This document shows positions 1 through 5,600 of a stretch of DNA of 6,423 nt, in pieces. The stretch covers positions 1 through 6,423 of the forward strand of contig JAZLMM010000045.1 in NCBI GenBank assembly GCA_045598705.1, given 5' to 3'. The notes under the pieces are model-generated. The model was not told the origin of the DNA. It did not search any database and was given only the letters and a program-made list of their open reading frames with translations. This stretch comes from Scatonaster sp045598705. GTDB lineage: Bacteria; Bacillota; Clostridia; Saccharofermentanales; Saccharofermentanaceae. How positions within the stretch are numbered: the stretch's first letter is position 1; every line of letters begins with the position of its first letter. A program made the position numbers and the translations under genes.

Positions 1-7
1 AACCAAA

Positions 8-26
8 AGGCAGATTCAATCTGTCT
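8..26. repeat. Short near-perfect inverted repeat at the window edge
   Basis: Positions 8-14 pair with 20-26 (one G-T wobble) around a 5-nt centre; as DNA the core CAGATT-C-AATCTG is an exact palindrome. It could be the end of a terminator for an upstream gene outside the window, but the following sequence (GTTTACG) is a poor U-tract. Its role is unknown. Confidence 0.3.
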
Positions 27-47
27 GTTTACGCTGCCTGAAAATTG

Positions 48-84
48 AAAAGAGACTGAAGATTTTGCTTCTCCAGTCTCTTTT
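48..84. terminator. Probable bidirectional intrinsic terminator downstream of the aquaporin gene
   Basis: An 11-bp perfect stem (AAAAGAGACTG at 48-58 with CAGTCTCTTTT at 74-84) encloses a 15-nt loop. Read rightward it is followed by TTTTTGATTTGTTTTTG; read leftward the stem ends in TTTT and continues CAATTTT. It can therefore stop minus-strand transcripts from the aquaporin, whose stop codon lies about 120 nt before it, and plus-strand transcripts entering from the left. Positions 85-203 show nothing else I can support. Confidence 0.7.
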
Positions 85-203
85 TGATTTGTTTTTGTGG
101 TCTCCTTGAGTCAACGTCAGCTTAACTTAATGACATTGCTCCATTTGAGACATCCCTTGTTCATTTGTTGAATCTTCCGTTTGAACAAACACTGTAACGT
201 CGA

Positions 204-902
204 TTACTTCTTCGCCTCGGCTTTGTCCGCTTTGGTTACACTCTGCGGATCGAGGAAACGGTAGATGATTGCAGCCAATGCTGCACCCATCAACGGTGCT
301 ACGATGAATACCCATACGTTGCTGAGCGCGTCGCCACCCTTGAAGAGAGCAGGTCCAATAGATCTTGCTGGATTCACCGATGTGCCGGTGAAAGCAATAC
401 CCAGGATATGTACCAGTGTCAGAGTCAGACCGATAACGAGTCCTGCGATGTTGGCATTGGCAACTTTGGAAGTAACACCCAAGATGGCCAAGATGAAGAC
501 GAATGTCAGCACACCCTCAATGATGAAAGACTTGGCAATGCTGTCTTCGAAAAGACCGTTGGTGCCGAAACCACTGTTCTCTGGGTCGAAGAATACGGAC
601 AGAAGAAGACCACCTGCGCAAGCGCCTACAAGCTGAGAACACCAGTAGAGGAACATGTCCTGAAGTGAGAGCTTCTTGTTGATGAACATCGCCAGGGAAA
701 CGGCTGGATTAATGTGACATCCAGATACATTTCCAATGGAGTATGCCATTGCAACGATGACAAGACCAAAAGCCAGTGCAGTCAGGACATATGCCCCATC
801 CGCTTTAGCGGAACAACCTGTGACGATCGCTGTTCCACAACCAAATGTGACCAGGACGAACGTGCCAATGATTTCTGCAAGATACTTTCTTAAAGATTCC
901 AT
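204..902 (-). CDS. aqpZ: Aquaporin (MIP family), AqpZ-type water channel
   Basis: A 232-residue integral membrane channel, the usual MIP length, for passive water flux across the cytoplasmic membrane. Both pore-lining NPA boxes are intact: HINPAV (Asn65-Pro66-Ala67) and SVNPARS (Asn177-Pro178-Ala179). The four selectivity-filter residues known from E. coli AqpZ are all recognisable (Phe45, His165, Thr174, Arg180). The second box reads NPARS rather than the NPARD of glycerol facilitators, so water specificity is favoured. Six membrane helices and two half-helices fit the hydropathy, and the C-terminus is a charged Lys/Asp/Ala tail. The ATG at 902 was chosen over an in-frame ATG at 974 because AGGAGG lies 7 nt upstream and because the extra 24 residues are polar and cover the promoter. 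The gene is monocistronic and divergent from the hydrolase. Family certain; the AqpZ subtype is inferred from the filter residues. Confidence 0.95.
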   Translation of the reverse strand: MESLRKYLAEIIGTFVLVTFGCGTAIVTGCSAKADGAYVLTALAFGLVIVAMAYSIGNVSGCHINPAVSLAMFINKKLSLQDMFLYWCSQLVGACAGGLLLSVFFDPENSGFGTNGLFEDSIAKSFIIEGVLTFVFILAILGVTSKVANANIAGLVIGLTLTLVHILGIAFTGTSVNPARSIGPALFKGGDALSNVWVFIVAPLMGAALAAIIYRFLDPQSVTKADKAEAKK

Positions 903-909
903 ACAATAA

Positions 910-915
910 CCTCCT
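910..915 (-). promoter_or_regulatory. Ribosome binding site of the aquaporin gene
   Basis: The minus strand reads AGGAGG 7 nt before the ATG at 902. It decides the start against the upstream in-frame ATG at 974, which has no SD. Confidence 0.85.
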
Positions 916-933
916 GTAGAAAAATTCTGTTTA

Positions 934-961
934 CTTATAGTATAAGAATACCACTTAACAA
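934..961 (-). promoter_or_regulatory. Predicted sigma-A promoter of the aquaporin gene
   Basis: On the minus strand, TTGTTA (961-956) and TATAAG (939-934) are separated by 16 bp; TATACT (944-939) is an overlapping alternative -10. The -35 box overlaps the -35 box of the divergent hydrolase promoter. The leader would be about 25 nt. Confidence 0.5.
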
Positions 962-982
962 TGGGAATGTGCATGATATAAT
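955..982 (+). promoter_or_regulatory. Predicted strong sigma-A promoter of the hydrolase-MATE unit
   Basis: TTAACA (955-960, one mismatch to TTGACA) is followed after 16 bp by a consensus TATAAT (977-982) that carries a TG extension at 974-975. The transcript start would be near 988-990, giving a leader of about 45 nt. Confidence 0.75.
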
Positions 983-1033
983 CAAACTGTAAAATTTCAA
1001 TAAATTGTCAGAGAAGAACAAAGGAGATTTGCC

Positions 1034-1684
1034 GTGCTTGATTATATTACGATTAATGCCCATTCCAGCATCTGTATGAAAGGAGAGAAAGTATTGTATT
1101 TCGACCCTTTCCGATTCGCAGCGGATAACCGTGCACACGATGCGGATGTAATCTTCGTGACACACGATCACTTCGACCACTATTCTCCGGAAGATATAGC
1201 TAGAATTATTAAAGATGAGACCATATTTGTCGCCCCGACATCGACGGCGGCATTGATTGCGGAAGCTTTCCCTCAGTATGCTTCGAAGATTATCGCCGTG
1301 AAGCCAGGGGAGTCGCTACAAGTTGCAGGGATCGATGTAGAGGCTGTGGCTGCCTATAATCCAATCAAAGAACAGTTCCATCCGAAACGTGAGAACTGGG
1401 TAGGATACGTCGTAACCGTAGCAGGACAGCGTCACTATATCTGTGGAGATATGGATGTGACCGAAGAGGGGAAGAATGTGAAGTGTGATGTGCTGCTTCT
1501 TCCTGTCGGTGGCACGTATACCATGGATGCGAAGGAAGCAATCGAACTTGTACGTGCGATTCAGCCGACGTATGCGATTCCGACACATTACGGAGAAGTC
1601 GCAGGCGGCGAAGCGTGCGGAAGTGTTTTTGCCGAAGAAGTAAGTAAAACAGGGCTGGCGACGAAAGTTGTGGAGAAGCTCTAA
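1034..1684 (+). CDS. Metallo-beta-lactamase-fold metal-dependent hydrolase (UlaG/UPF0173-like)
   Basis: A 216-residue cytosolic protein of the metallo-beta-lactamase fold, at the usual length of single-domain UlaG/UPF0173-like hydrolases. The metal-binding motif THDHFDH gives His44, His46, Asp48 and His49. Further probable metal ligands are Asp139 in CGDMD and His185 in IPTHYG, with His116 in FHPKRENW a likely active-site residue. It begins with GTG at 1034, supported by AAAGGAGA 8 nt upstream; no other start fits the conserved beginning of the fold. The substrate cannot be read from sequence: relatives include L-ascorbate-6-phosphate lactonase, but no sugar-utilisation genes are nearby. It is the first gene after a strong promoter and is followed 70 nt later by the MATE gene in the same direction, suggesting co-transcription. 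Fold and metal dependence are secure; the reaction is unknown. Confidence 0.9.
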   Translation: MLDYITINAHSSICMKGEKVLYFDPFRFAADNRAHDADVIFVTHDHFDHYSPEDIARIIKDETIFVAPTSTAALIAEAFPQYASKIIAVKPGESLQVAGIDVEAVAAYNPIKEQFHPKRENWVGYVVTVAGQRHYICGDMDVTEEGKNVKCDVLLLPVGGTYTMDAKEAIELVRAIQPTYAIPTHYGEVAGGEACGSVFAEEVSKTGLATKVVEKL

Positions 1685-1754
1685 GGGCACCTCGATATAG
1701 GAGAGGTTTAGAACAAACAGGATTAGCCTGAATCAAATAGAAGAAGTGAGTGAA

Positions 1755-3143
1755 ATGAGTATTAATCAGAAAGAAACGGCTTACCCGGATTTCGATAATC
1801 GGAAGGCCTTCTACCGCACGCTTTGCAAGTTGACATTACCGATCGTGTTCCAATATTTCATGTCATCGCTGGTCTCGGCCTCCGATGCTTTTATGCTGGG
1901 ATTTCTGGACCAGACGTCGTTGTCTGCGGTGTCCCTTGCAGGGCAGGTAGGATTCGTATACTACCTGTTCGTTAACACGTTCCTGACGGGCGCAATGGTG
2001 CTGGGTGCACAGTACTGGGGCAAGAAAGAGGGCAAGACACTCGAGGATGTATTGGGCGTCGTGATGCGCTATAACCTGATTTCCGGTCTGGTATTCATGG
2101 TTGCGGCTTTTATCTGCCCTGGAGCACTGATGCGTGTATTCACCAACGACTCGGCGCTGATTGAGGGCGGAATCAGTTACCTGCGAATCGTCGCGGTCAG
2201 TTACTTCACCATTGGTTACACGGATACATATCTCTGCTTCATGAAGATCTGTGAGAAGACGATGCTGAGTACGGTCATCTCTTCCATCGGCGTTGTCGTA
2301 AATATCGTTCTCAACGGCCTTCTGATCTTCGGCGTAGGCCCGTTCCCGAAGATGGGCATCCGTGGCGCGGCCTTGGCGACGGTTCTGGCTCGTGCACTGG
2401 AGATGGTGATGGTTTTCGTTTCTGTGCAGAAGGGCGATGTGGTGAAATTCCGACTCAAGAAACTGTTTGTGCAGAGTAAGAAGTACATCCATAAGGATTT
2501 CTGGAAATACTCATTCCCAGTCATGATTAATCAGTTCGGTTGGGGTGGCGGTATGACTATGTATTCGGTCATCATGGGTCACCTCGGCACAGATGCGACG
2601 GCAGCGAACTCCATCTCTTCTATCGTGCGCGGAATCATCGCCAGCGTGTGCTGGGGTCTTGGAACCGGTGCCAGCATCATCATCGGAAAGATGCTGGGTG
2701 CCGGTGAATTGGAGAAAGCGAAGAAGACCGGCGGCAGATTCGTACGTCTGTCCCTGCTGATCGGTGTGGCAAGCGGCTTGGTCGTACTTGCTGTGACCCC
2801 GCTTGTCCTGATGATGCCGACAGACATGAGCCCGGTGGCCCATGGATATCTGAAGTGGATGCTCCTGATGGGTGGCTACTACATTATCGGTAACTCACTG
2901 AATTCAACCGTCATTGGCGGTATTTTTCCCGCGGGCGGCGATACCAAATTCGGCATGATTTGCGATTGTGTGACACTGTGGTGCGTGGTCGTACCAATCG
3001 GGCTTCTGGCAGCTTTCGTCTGGGAACTCCCAGTTGTGGCCGTCGCAGCGCTCCTTACACTCGACGAGTTCGTCAAGATTCCGGCCGTGTACATGCACTA
3101 TGTGAAGTACAAGTGGGTGAAGAACATCACGCGCGATGAATAA
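1755..3143 (+). CDS. MATE family multidrug/Na+-driven efflux transporter
   Basis: A 462-residue, 12-helix transporter of the MATE family (MOP superfamily) that normally exports cationic drugs or metabolites in exchange for Na+ or H+. Two homologous halves are visible. The first carries LGAQYWGKKEG (residues 83-93) and GIRGAALATVLAR (201-213), with a basic cytoplasmic linker around 230-247. The second carries GLGTGASIIIGKMLGAG (301-317) and FPAGGDTKFG (391-400). The length is normal and the frame intact. ATG at 1755 was preferred; GTG at 1746 is in frame and would add three residues. Neither has a strong SD (GAAGTGAG is the best), so translation may be modest or coupled to the hydrolase upstream. 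The weak hairpin at 1689-1707 is not a convincing terminator. The substrate cannot be predicted. Confidence 0.92.
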   Translation: MSINQKETAYPDFDNRKAFYRTLCKLTLPIVFQYFMSSLVSASDAFMLGFLDQTSLSAVSLAGQVGFVYYLFVNTFLTGAMVLGAQYWGKKEGKTLEDVLGVVMRYNLISGLVFMVAAFICPGALMRVFTNDSALIEGGISYLRIVAVSYFTIGYTDTYLCFMKICEKTMLSTVISSIGVVVNIVLNGLLIFGVGPFPKMGIRGAALATVLARALEMVMVFVSVQKGDVVKFRLKKLFVQSKKYIHKDFWKYSFPVMINQFGWGGGMTMYSVIMGHLGTDATAANSISSIVRGIIASVCWGLGTGASIIIGKMLGAGELEKAKKTGGRFVRLSLLIGVASGLVVLAVTPLVLMMPTDMSPVAHGYLKWMLLMGGYYIIGNSLNSTVIGGIFPAGGDTKFGMICDCVTLWCVVVPIGLLAAFVWELPVVAVAALLTLDEFVKIPAVYMHYVKYKWVKNITRDE

Positions 3144-3201
3144 GCGCACACAATCCCCCAAACACTATCTGAATGCACGAGCACGACTTGCAGCCCTGGG
3201 A

Positions 3202-3240
3202 TTTCCATGAAATTTCCATGGATTTGACATTTCATGGAAA
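3202..3240. repeat. 12-bp perfect inverted repeat with extra TTTCCATG copies
   Basis: TTTCCATGAAAT (3202-3213) is exactly complementary to ATTTCATGGAAA (3229-3240) across a 15-nt spacer. TTTCCATG recurs 11 bp later (3213-3220), so the right arm can pair with either copy, and a fourth, weaker copy (TATGGAAA) is inverted at 3244-3251. The spacer ends in a perfect TTGACA (3224-3229), but the nearest -10-like TATGGA (3244) is only 14 bp away. The right arm is followed by A, not T, so this is not a terminator. It could be an operator or an mRNA switch in the long leader of the next gene. Confidence 0.6.
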
Positions 3241-3339
3241 AAATATGGAAAATTCCTCTCCACGCCATGACAAGTCGAAAAAACTTCTCAACTACTCATA
3301 TATCATACAGACAAGAGTAGGTTGCTGCGTTTATCATTT

Positions 3340-3363
3340 GGATATCAGATTATCTGCATATCC
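3340..3363. repeat. 24-bp near-perfect palindrome just upstream of an SD
   Basis: GGATATCAGAT (3340-3350) mirrors ATCTG-C-ATATCC (3352-3363) around a single central T. All 11 pairs match and only one C (3357) is unpaired. It ends 8 nt before the AGGAGG of the nuclease-like gene. It would serve as a dimeric-repressor operator or as an RNA hairpin affecting ribosome access. Confidence 0.6.
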
Positions 3364-3371
3364 GCAAAGTG

Positions 3372-3377
3372 AGGAGG
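3372..3377 (+). promoter_or_regulatory. Ribosome binding site that fixes the start of the nuclease-like gene
   Basis: AGGAGG lies 8 nt before the ATG at 3386. The reading frame is open back to an ATG at 3173, but that codon has no SD, so the internal start is favoured. Confidence 0.85.
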
Positions 3378-3385
3378 AACCTGCT

Positions 3386-4138
3386 ATGTACTCATACCAC
3401 TATCTCATTCTGACAATCAATGCTTCTCGCGAGATTCTGAATCATACACCAGAAGTGAAACAGCGCATTCACATGAATAAACAAAGAAAAACCATTTCAT
3501 ATTACTTTCGAGATGCAGCGACGAACAAGATACGAGAACATGCTGAGCATACACCCAAGGGCCGGAAACTCAAGGCTGTTTTCGACATGCGCAAGAACGC
3601 GGAAATGAAACTATATCAGCATTTAGATGTTTGGAATACATATTTCAAGTATCCATGTCCTAGAATTGATCTGTCCAAACTTCGGCAGAAAACTCAGGCG
3701 GCGATGATTACTAAAGAAGTCTACGATAGCCTTGTGCCACTTTCGAACAAGCATCCGGTTGCGAATCCCAATCCATATAAAGGAATTGTCTTCCGTTCGA
3801 AGTCTGAACGAGAGATGGCAGAGTATTTGGATTCAGTAGGCATTGAGTACAAGTATGAGCCACTTATGCATATCGGAGGCGGTAACATTGTTATATATCC
3901 GGATTTCGTTTGCTTTATTTCGGAGCTTGGAATCGGATTTGTTATAGAACACTTTGGAATGATGGATTCACCGGATTACTTCGAACGAATGATGCGTGCA
4001 CTGCGGATGTACTTGGGTGCCGGCTATATTCCGGGAAGTGACATACTATTTACATATGAGACAAGCACCTGCCCGCCGAGGAAGAATTACTTCGAGAGCC
4101 AGATTAACCGCATGCTAGACAACCTATGTGCTGCATAG
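3386..4138 (+). CDS. PD-(D/E)XK nuclease-like protein of unknown function
   Basis: A 250-residue soluble protein. The N-terminal half (about 1-120) is basic and Tyr-rich with no domain I recognise. The C-terminal half fits a PD-(D/E)XK nuclease-like core: FRSKSE (136-141, Glu141), YEP (157-159), YPDF (Pro172-Asp173), then IEHFGMMDSPDY (187-198, Glu188) and LFTYET (221-226). As I recall, Clostridia relatives read (W)EHFGMMD..Y followed by a Lys in the helix (RKxxxY); here that segment is RALRMY (204-209), with Ala at the expected Lys. The ExK lysine is also absent (Glu188-His189-Phe190), so catalysis may be lost or use another residue. ATG at 3386 is set by AGGAGG; starting at 3173 would add 71 unsupported residues. 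It follows MATE after 242 nt and probably has its own control. No partner helicase or methylase is adjacent. Fold likely; function unknown. Confidence 0.8.
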   Translation: MYSYHYLILTINASREILNHTPEVKQRIHMNKQRKTISYYFRDAATNKIREHAEHTPKGRKLKAVFDMRKNAEMKLYQHLDVWNTYFKYPCPRIDLSKLRQKTQAAMITKEVYDSLVPLSNKHPVANPNPYKGIVFRSKSEREMAEYLDSVGIEYKYEPLMHIGGGNIVIYPDFVCFISELGIGFVIEHFGMMDSPDYFERMMRALRMYLGAGYIPGSDILFTYETSTCPPRKNYFESQINRMLDNLCAA

Positions 4139-4158
4139 TCTAATACAGGAAGTAAGGC

Positions 4159-4281
4159 ATGGAAACAGTCGACATAAAGAATATGCAGAGTGAGCTATTC
4201 CTAATGAAAATCGTTTGCTTGTGCAAAAGACCAAATTTGGAAGAATTCATCGTTTTTTCTCTTTTTCGAGATGAAATGTAA
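4159..4281 (+). CDS. Possible 40-residue small protein
   Basis: ATG at 4159 opens a 40-codon frame ending in TAA (4279-4281). AGGAAG (4147-4152) lies 6 nt upstream, a plausible SD. The product would run METVDIKNMQ..., with two Cys in VCLCKRP (19-25) and a hydrophobic stretch EFIVFSLF (29-36). It begins 20 nt after the nuclease-like gene and ends at the -35 box of the gap promoter. A frame this short can occur by chance in AT-rich intergenic DNA, and I recognise no family, so this is a weak call. Confidence 0.22.
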   Translation: METVDIKNMQSELFLMKIVCLCKRPNLEEFIVFSLFRDEM

Positions 4282-4310
4282 TTGTAATAATGACGATTCT
4301 GTTGTAGAAT
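4282..4310 (+). promoter_or_regulatory. Predicted sigma-A promoter of gap
   Basis: TTGTAA (4282-4287) and TAGAAT (4305-4310, one mismatch to TATAAT) are separated by the optimal 17 bp. Transcription would start near 4317, giving a leader of about 65 nt. Confidence 0.6.
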
Positions 4311-4325
4311 TTTATCGGTGCGATT

Positions 4326-4335
4326 TTGTGCACAA
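4326..4335. repeat. 10-bp perfect palindrome in the gap leader
   Basis: TTGTGCACAA lies about 10-20 nt after the predicted gap start site, where a bound repressor would block elongation. It holds TTGTG/CACAA half-sites like those of the redox regulator Rex, but without the 8-bp spacer of a Rex operator, so no regulator is assigned. Confidence 0.35.
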
Positions 4336-4347
4336 TTTCATTAACAA

Positions 4348-4361
4348 TCCCCATTCGGGGA
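4348..4361 (+). promoter_or_regulatory. Tight leader hairpin in front of the gap SD
   Basis: TCCCC-ATTC-GGGGA forms a 5-bp, GC-rich stem with a tetraloop. It ends 6 nt before AGGAGG (4368-4373), which in turn lies 8 nt before the gap ATG. It could shield the 5' end of the mRNA or keep the ribosome site open; this is inferred from position only. Confidence 0.45.
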
Positions 4362-4381
4362 AAATATAGGAGGATTTTAAC

Positions 4382-5416
4382 ATGGCAGTTAAAGTTGCAA
4401 TCAATGGTTTTGGTCGTATCGGCCGTCTTGCTTTCCGTCAGATGTTTGGTGCTGAGGGTTATGAGGTAGTTGCTATCAACGATCTTACAAAGCCTTCTAT
4501 GCTCGCTCATCTTCTGAAGTATGACACAGCACAGGGTGGTTACGCTGGTGTAATCGGCGAGAACAAGCACACTGTATCCGCTGATGACGAAGCTAACACA
4601 ATCACAGTTGATGGTAAGACACTTAAGATCTACGCTGAGAAGGAAGCTGTAAATTGCCCTTGGGGTGAGCTCGGTGTTGACGTAGTTCTCGAGTGCACAG
4701 GTTTCTACACATCTAAAGAGAAGTCAATGGCTCACATTCAGGCTGGTGCTAAGAAGGTTGTTATCTCTGCTCCTGCAGGCAACGATCTTCCTACAATCGT
4801 TTACAATGTTAACCACACAACACTCACAGCTGATGACAAGATCATCTCTGCTGCTTCTTGCACAACAAACTGCCTGGCTCCAATGACAAAGGCTCTCAAT
4901 GATTTCGCTGCTATCCAGAGCGGTATCATGACAACTGTTCACGCTTACACAGGTGACCAGATGATCCTCGACGGCCCGCAGAGAAAGGGTGACCTCCAGA
5001 GAGCAAGAGCTGGTGCTGCAAACATCGTTCCGAACTCCACAGGTGCTGCTAAGGCTATCGGTCTTGTTATCCCTGAGCTCAACGGTAAGCTCATCGGTGC
5101 TGCTCAGCGTGTTCCAACACCAACAGGTTCTACAACAATCCTGCACGCTGTTGTTAAGGGTGAGGTTACAGTTGATGGTATCAACGCTGCTATGAAGGCT
5201 GCTACAAACGAGTCTTTCGGTTACACAGAAGAGAAGCTCGTTTCCTCTGACATCATCGGTATGAAGTTCGGTTCCCTCTTTGATGCTAACCAGACAATGG
5301 TTGCTAAGATGGATGACGGCAACTCCCTCGTACAGGTTGTTTCCTGGTACGACAACGAGAACTCCTACACATCTCAGATGGTTCGTACAATCAAGTACTT
5401 CGCAGAGCTCGGCTAA
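4382..5416 (+). CDS. gap: Glyceraldehyde-3-phosphate dehydrogenase, NAD-type, glycolytic
   Basis: A 344-residue cytosolic enzyme that oxidises glyceraldehyde 3-phosphate to 1,3-bisphosphoglycerate with NAD+ and phosphate; active as a homotetramer. The N-terminal Rossmann domain shows NGFGRIGR (8-15). INDLT with Asp34 at the end of the second beta-strand indicates NAD rather than NADP preference. The catalytic domain holds SCTTN with nucleophile Cys160 and TTVHAYT with His187. The terminal signature WYDNENSYTSQM (322-333) is intact. Length is usual. ATG at 4382 follows AGGAGG by 8 nt. The gene has its own promoter and strong terminator, so it is monocistronic, unlike the gap-pgk-tpi operons of many Firmicutes. 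Codon use is extreme: 27 of 29 Thr codons are ACA and two are ACT, whereas the neighbouring MATE gene uses ACG and ACC freely, a sign of very high expression. Confidence 0.98.
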   Translation: MAVKVAINGFGRIGRLAFRQMFGAEGYEVVAINDLTKPSMLAHLLKYDTAQGGYAGVIGENKHTVSADDEANTITVDGKTLKIYAEKEAVNCPWGELGVDVVLECTGFYTSKEKSMAHIQAGAKKVVISAPAGNDLPTIVYNVNHTTLTADDKIISAASCTTNCLAPMTKALNDFAAIQSGIMTTVHAYTGDQMILDGPQRKGDLQRARAGAANIVPNSTGAAKAIGLVIPELNGKLIGAAQRVPTPTGSTTILHAVVKGEVTVDGINAAMKAATNESFGYTEEKLVSSDIIGMKFGSLFDANQTMVAKMDDGNSLVQVVSWYDNENSYTSQMVRTIKYFAELG

Positions 5417-5445
5417 TTCCTACCGATTCTCACAAGTGCTGGTTG

Positions 5446-5463
5446 CCGGAAGTTCACTTCCGG
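5446..5463. repeat. 18-bp palindrome between gap and its terminator
   Basis: CCGGAAGT-TC-ACTTCCGG has perfect 8-bp arms with a 2-nt centre, starting 29 nt after the gap stop. In RNA it would form a 6-bp CCGGAA stem with a 6-nt loop. No T-run follows, so it is not a terminator; a 3'-end stabilising hairpin or protein site is possible. Confidence 0.55.
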
Positions 5464-5488
5464 GGATCCTCGCAAAAACGACAAACAG

Positions 5489-5525
5489 AAAACTCGCTCG
5501 GATGCAGATCCGGGCGAGTTTTTTT
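5489..5525. terminator. Strong intrinsic terminator of gap, probably bidirectional
   Basis: A 15-bp stem with one G-T pair (5489-5503 with 5508-5522) closes a GCAG tetraloop and runs into seven T (5519-5525). The left flank ends in AAAA, so minus-strand transcripts from the convergent membrane-protein gene would also meet a hairpin with a short U-tract (TTTTCTGTTTG). Confidence 0.92.
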
Positions 5526-5530
5526 CTATG

Positions 5531-5587
5531 CGCGAGAAGCACTTCTATACGGTAAAAACACTCCTAAGCGGTAGAAGCACTTTCAAA
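5531..5587. repeat. Three degenerate 19-bp tandem repeats
   Basis: The units 5531-5549, 5550-5568 and 5569-5587 abut exactly and share the frame CG..A.AA.CACT. Unit 3 agrees with unit 1 at 14 of 19 positions and with unit 2 at 13 of 19. The 10-mer AGAAGCACTT is identical at 5535-5544 and 5573-5582. The array fills the gap between the terminator and the 3' end of the convergent gene. There are no spacers, so it is not CRISPR. Confidence 0.55.
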
Positions 5588-5600
5588 TACGTGGTTTGGA

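Noticed and set aside
265..636. Long plus-strand open frame over the aquaporin region
   Set aside because: It is antisense to conserved NPA-motif coding sequence, has no SD and its product is low in complexity and family-less.
204..902. Glycerol facilitator (GlpF) identity for the MIP protein
   Set aside because: The second box reads NPARS, not NPARD, and Phe45, His165 and Thr174 match the water-selective filter; no glycerol kinase is nearby.
1689..1707. Hairpin ACCTC...GAGGT between hydrolase and MATE genes
   Set aside because: Only 5 bp with a 9-nt loop and no T-run, so it is not counted as a terminator; the genes are treated as probably co-transcribed.
1863..2492. 209-codon minus-strand open frame
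   Set aside because: It lies wholly within the MATE gene; its His/Arg/Gln-rich translation is typical of antisense frames and no SD is present.
3224..3249. Promoter TTGACA-TATGGA for the nuclease-like gene
   Set aside because: The -35 is perfect, but the spacer is only 14 bp and the -10 weak, so it is mentioned with the repeat and not listed as a promoter.
4214..4266. Terminator between the nuclease-like gene and gap
   Set aside because: There is a T-rich tract (4252-4266) and small hairpins (TTTGC-TTGT-GCAAA, CCAAATTTGG), but no stem directly abuts the T-run.
4326..4347. Rex operator upstream of gap
   Set aside because: TTGTG/CACAA and a nearby TTAACAA half-site are present, but the spacing does not give the 18-bp Rex palindrome.
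4724..5146. 140-codon minus-strand open frame inside gap
   Set aside because: It results from the biased codons of gap; the Ser/Cys-rich product has no resemblance to a protein family.
5531..5587. CRISPR array
   Set aside because: The three 19-bp units abut with no spacers and are too divergent for CRISPR repeats; no cas gene is present.
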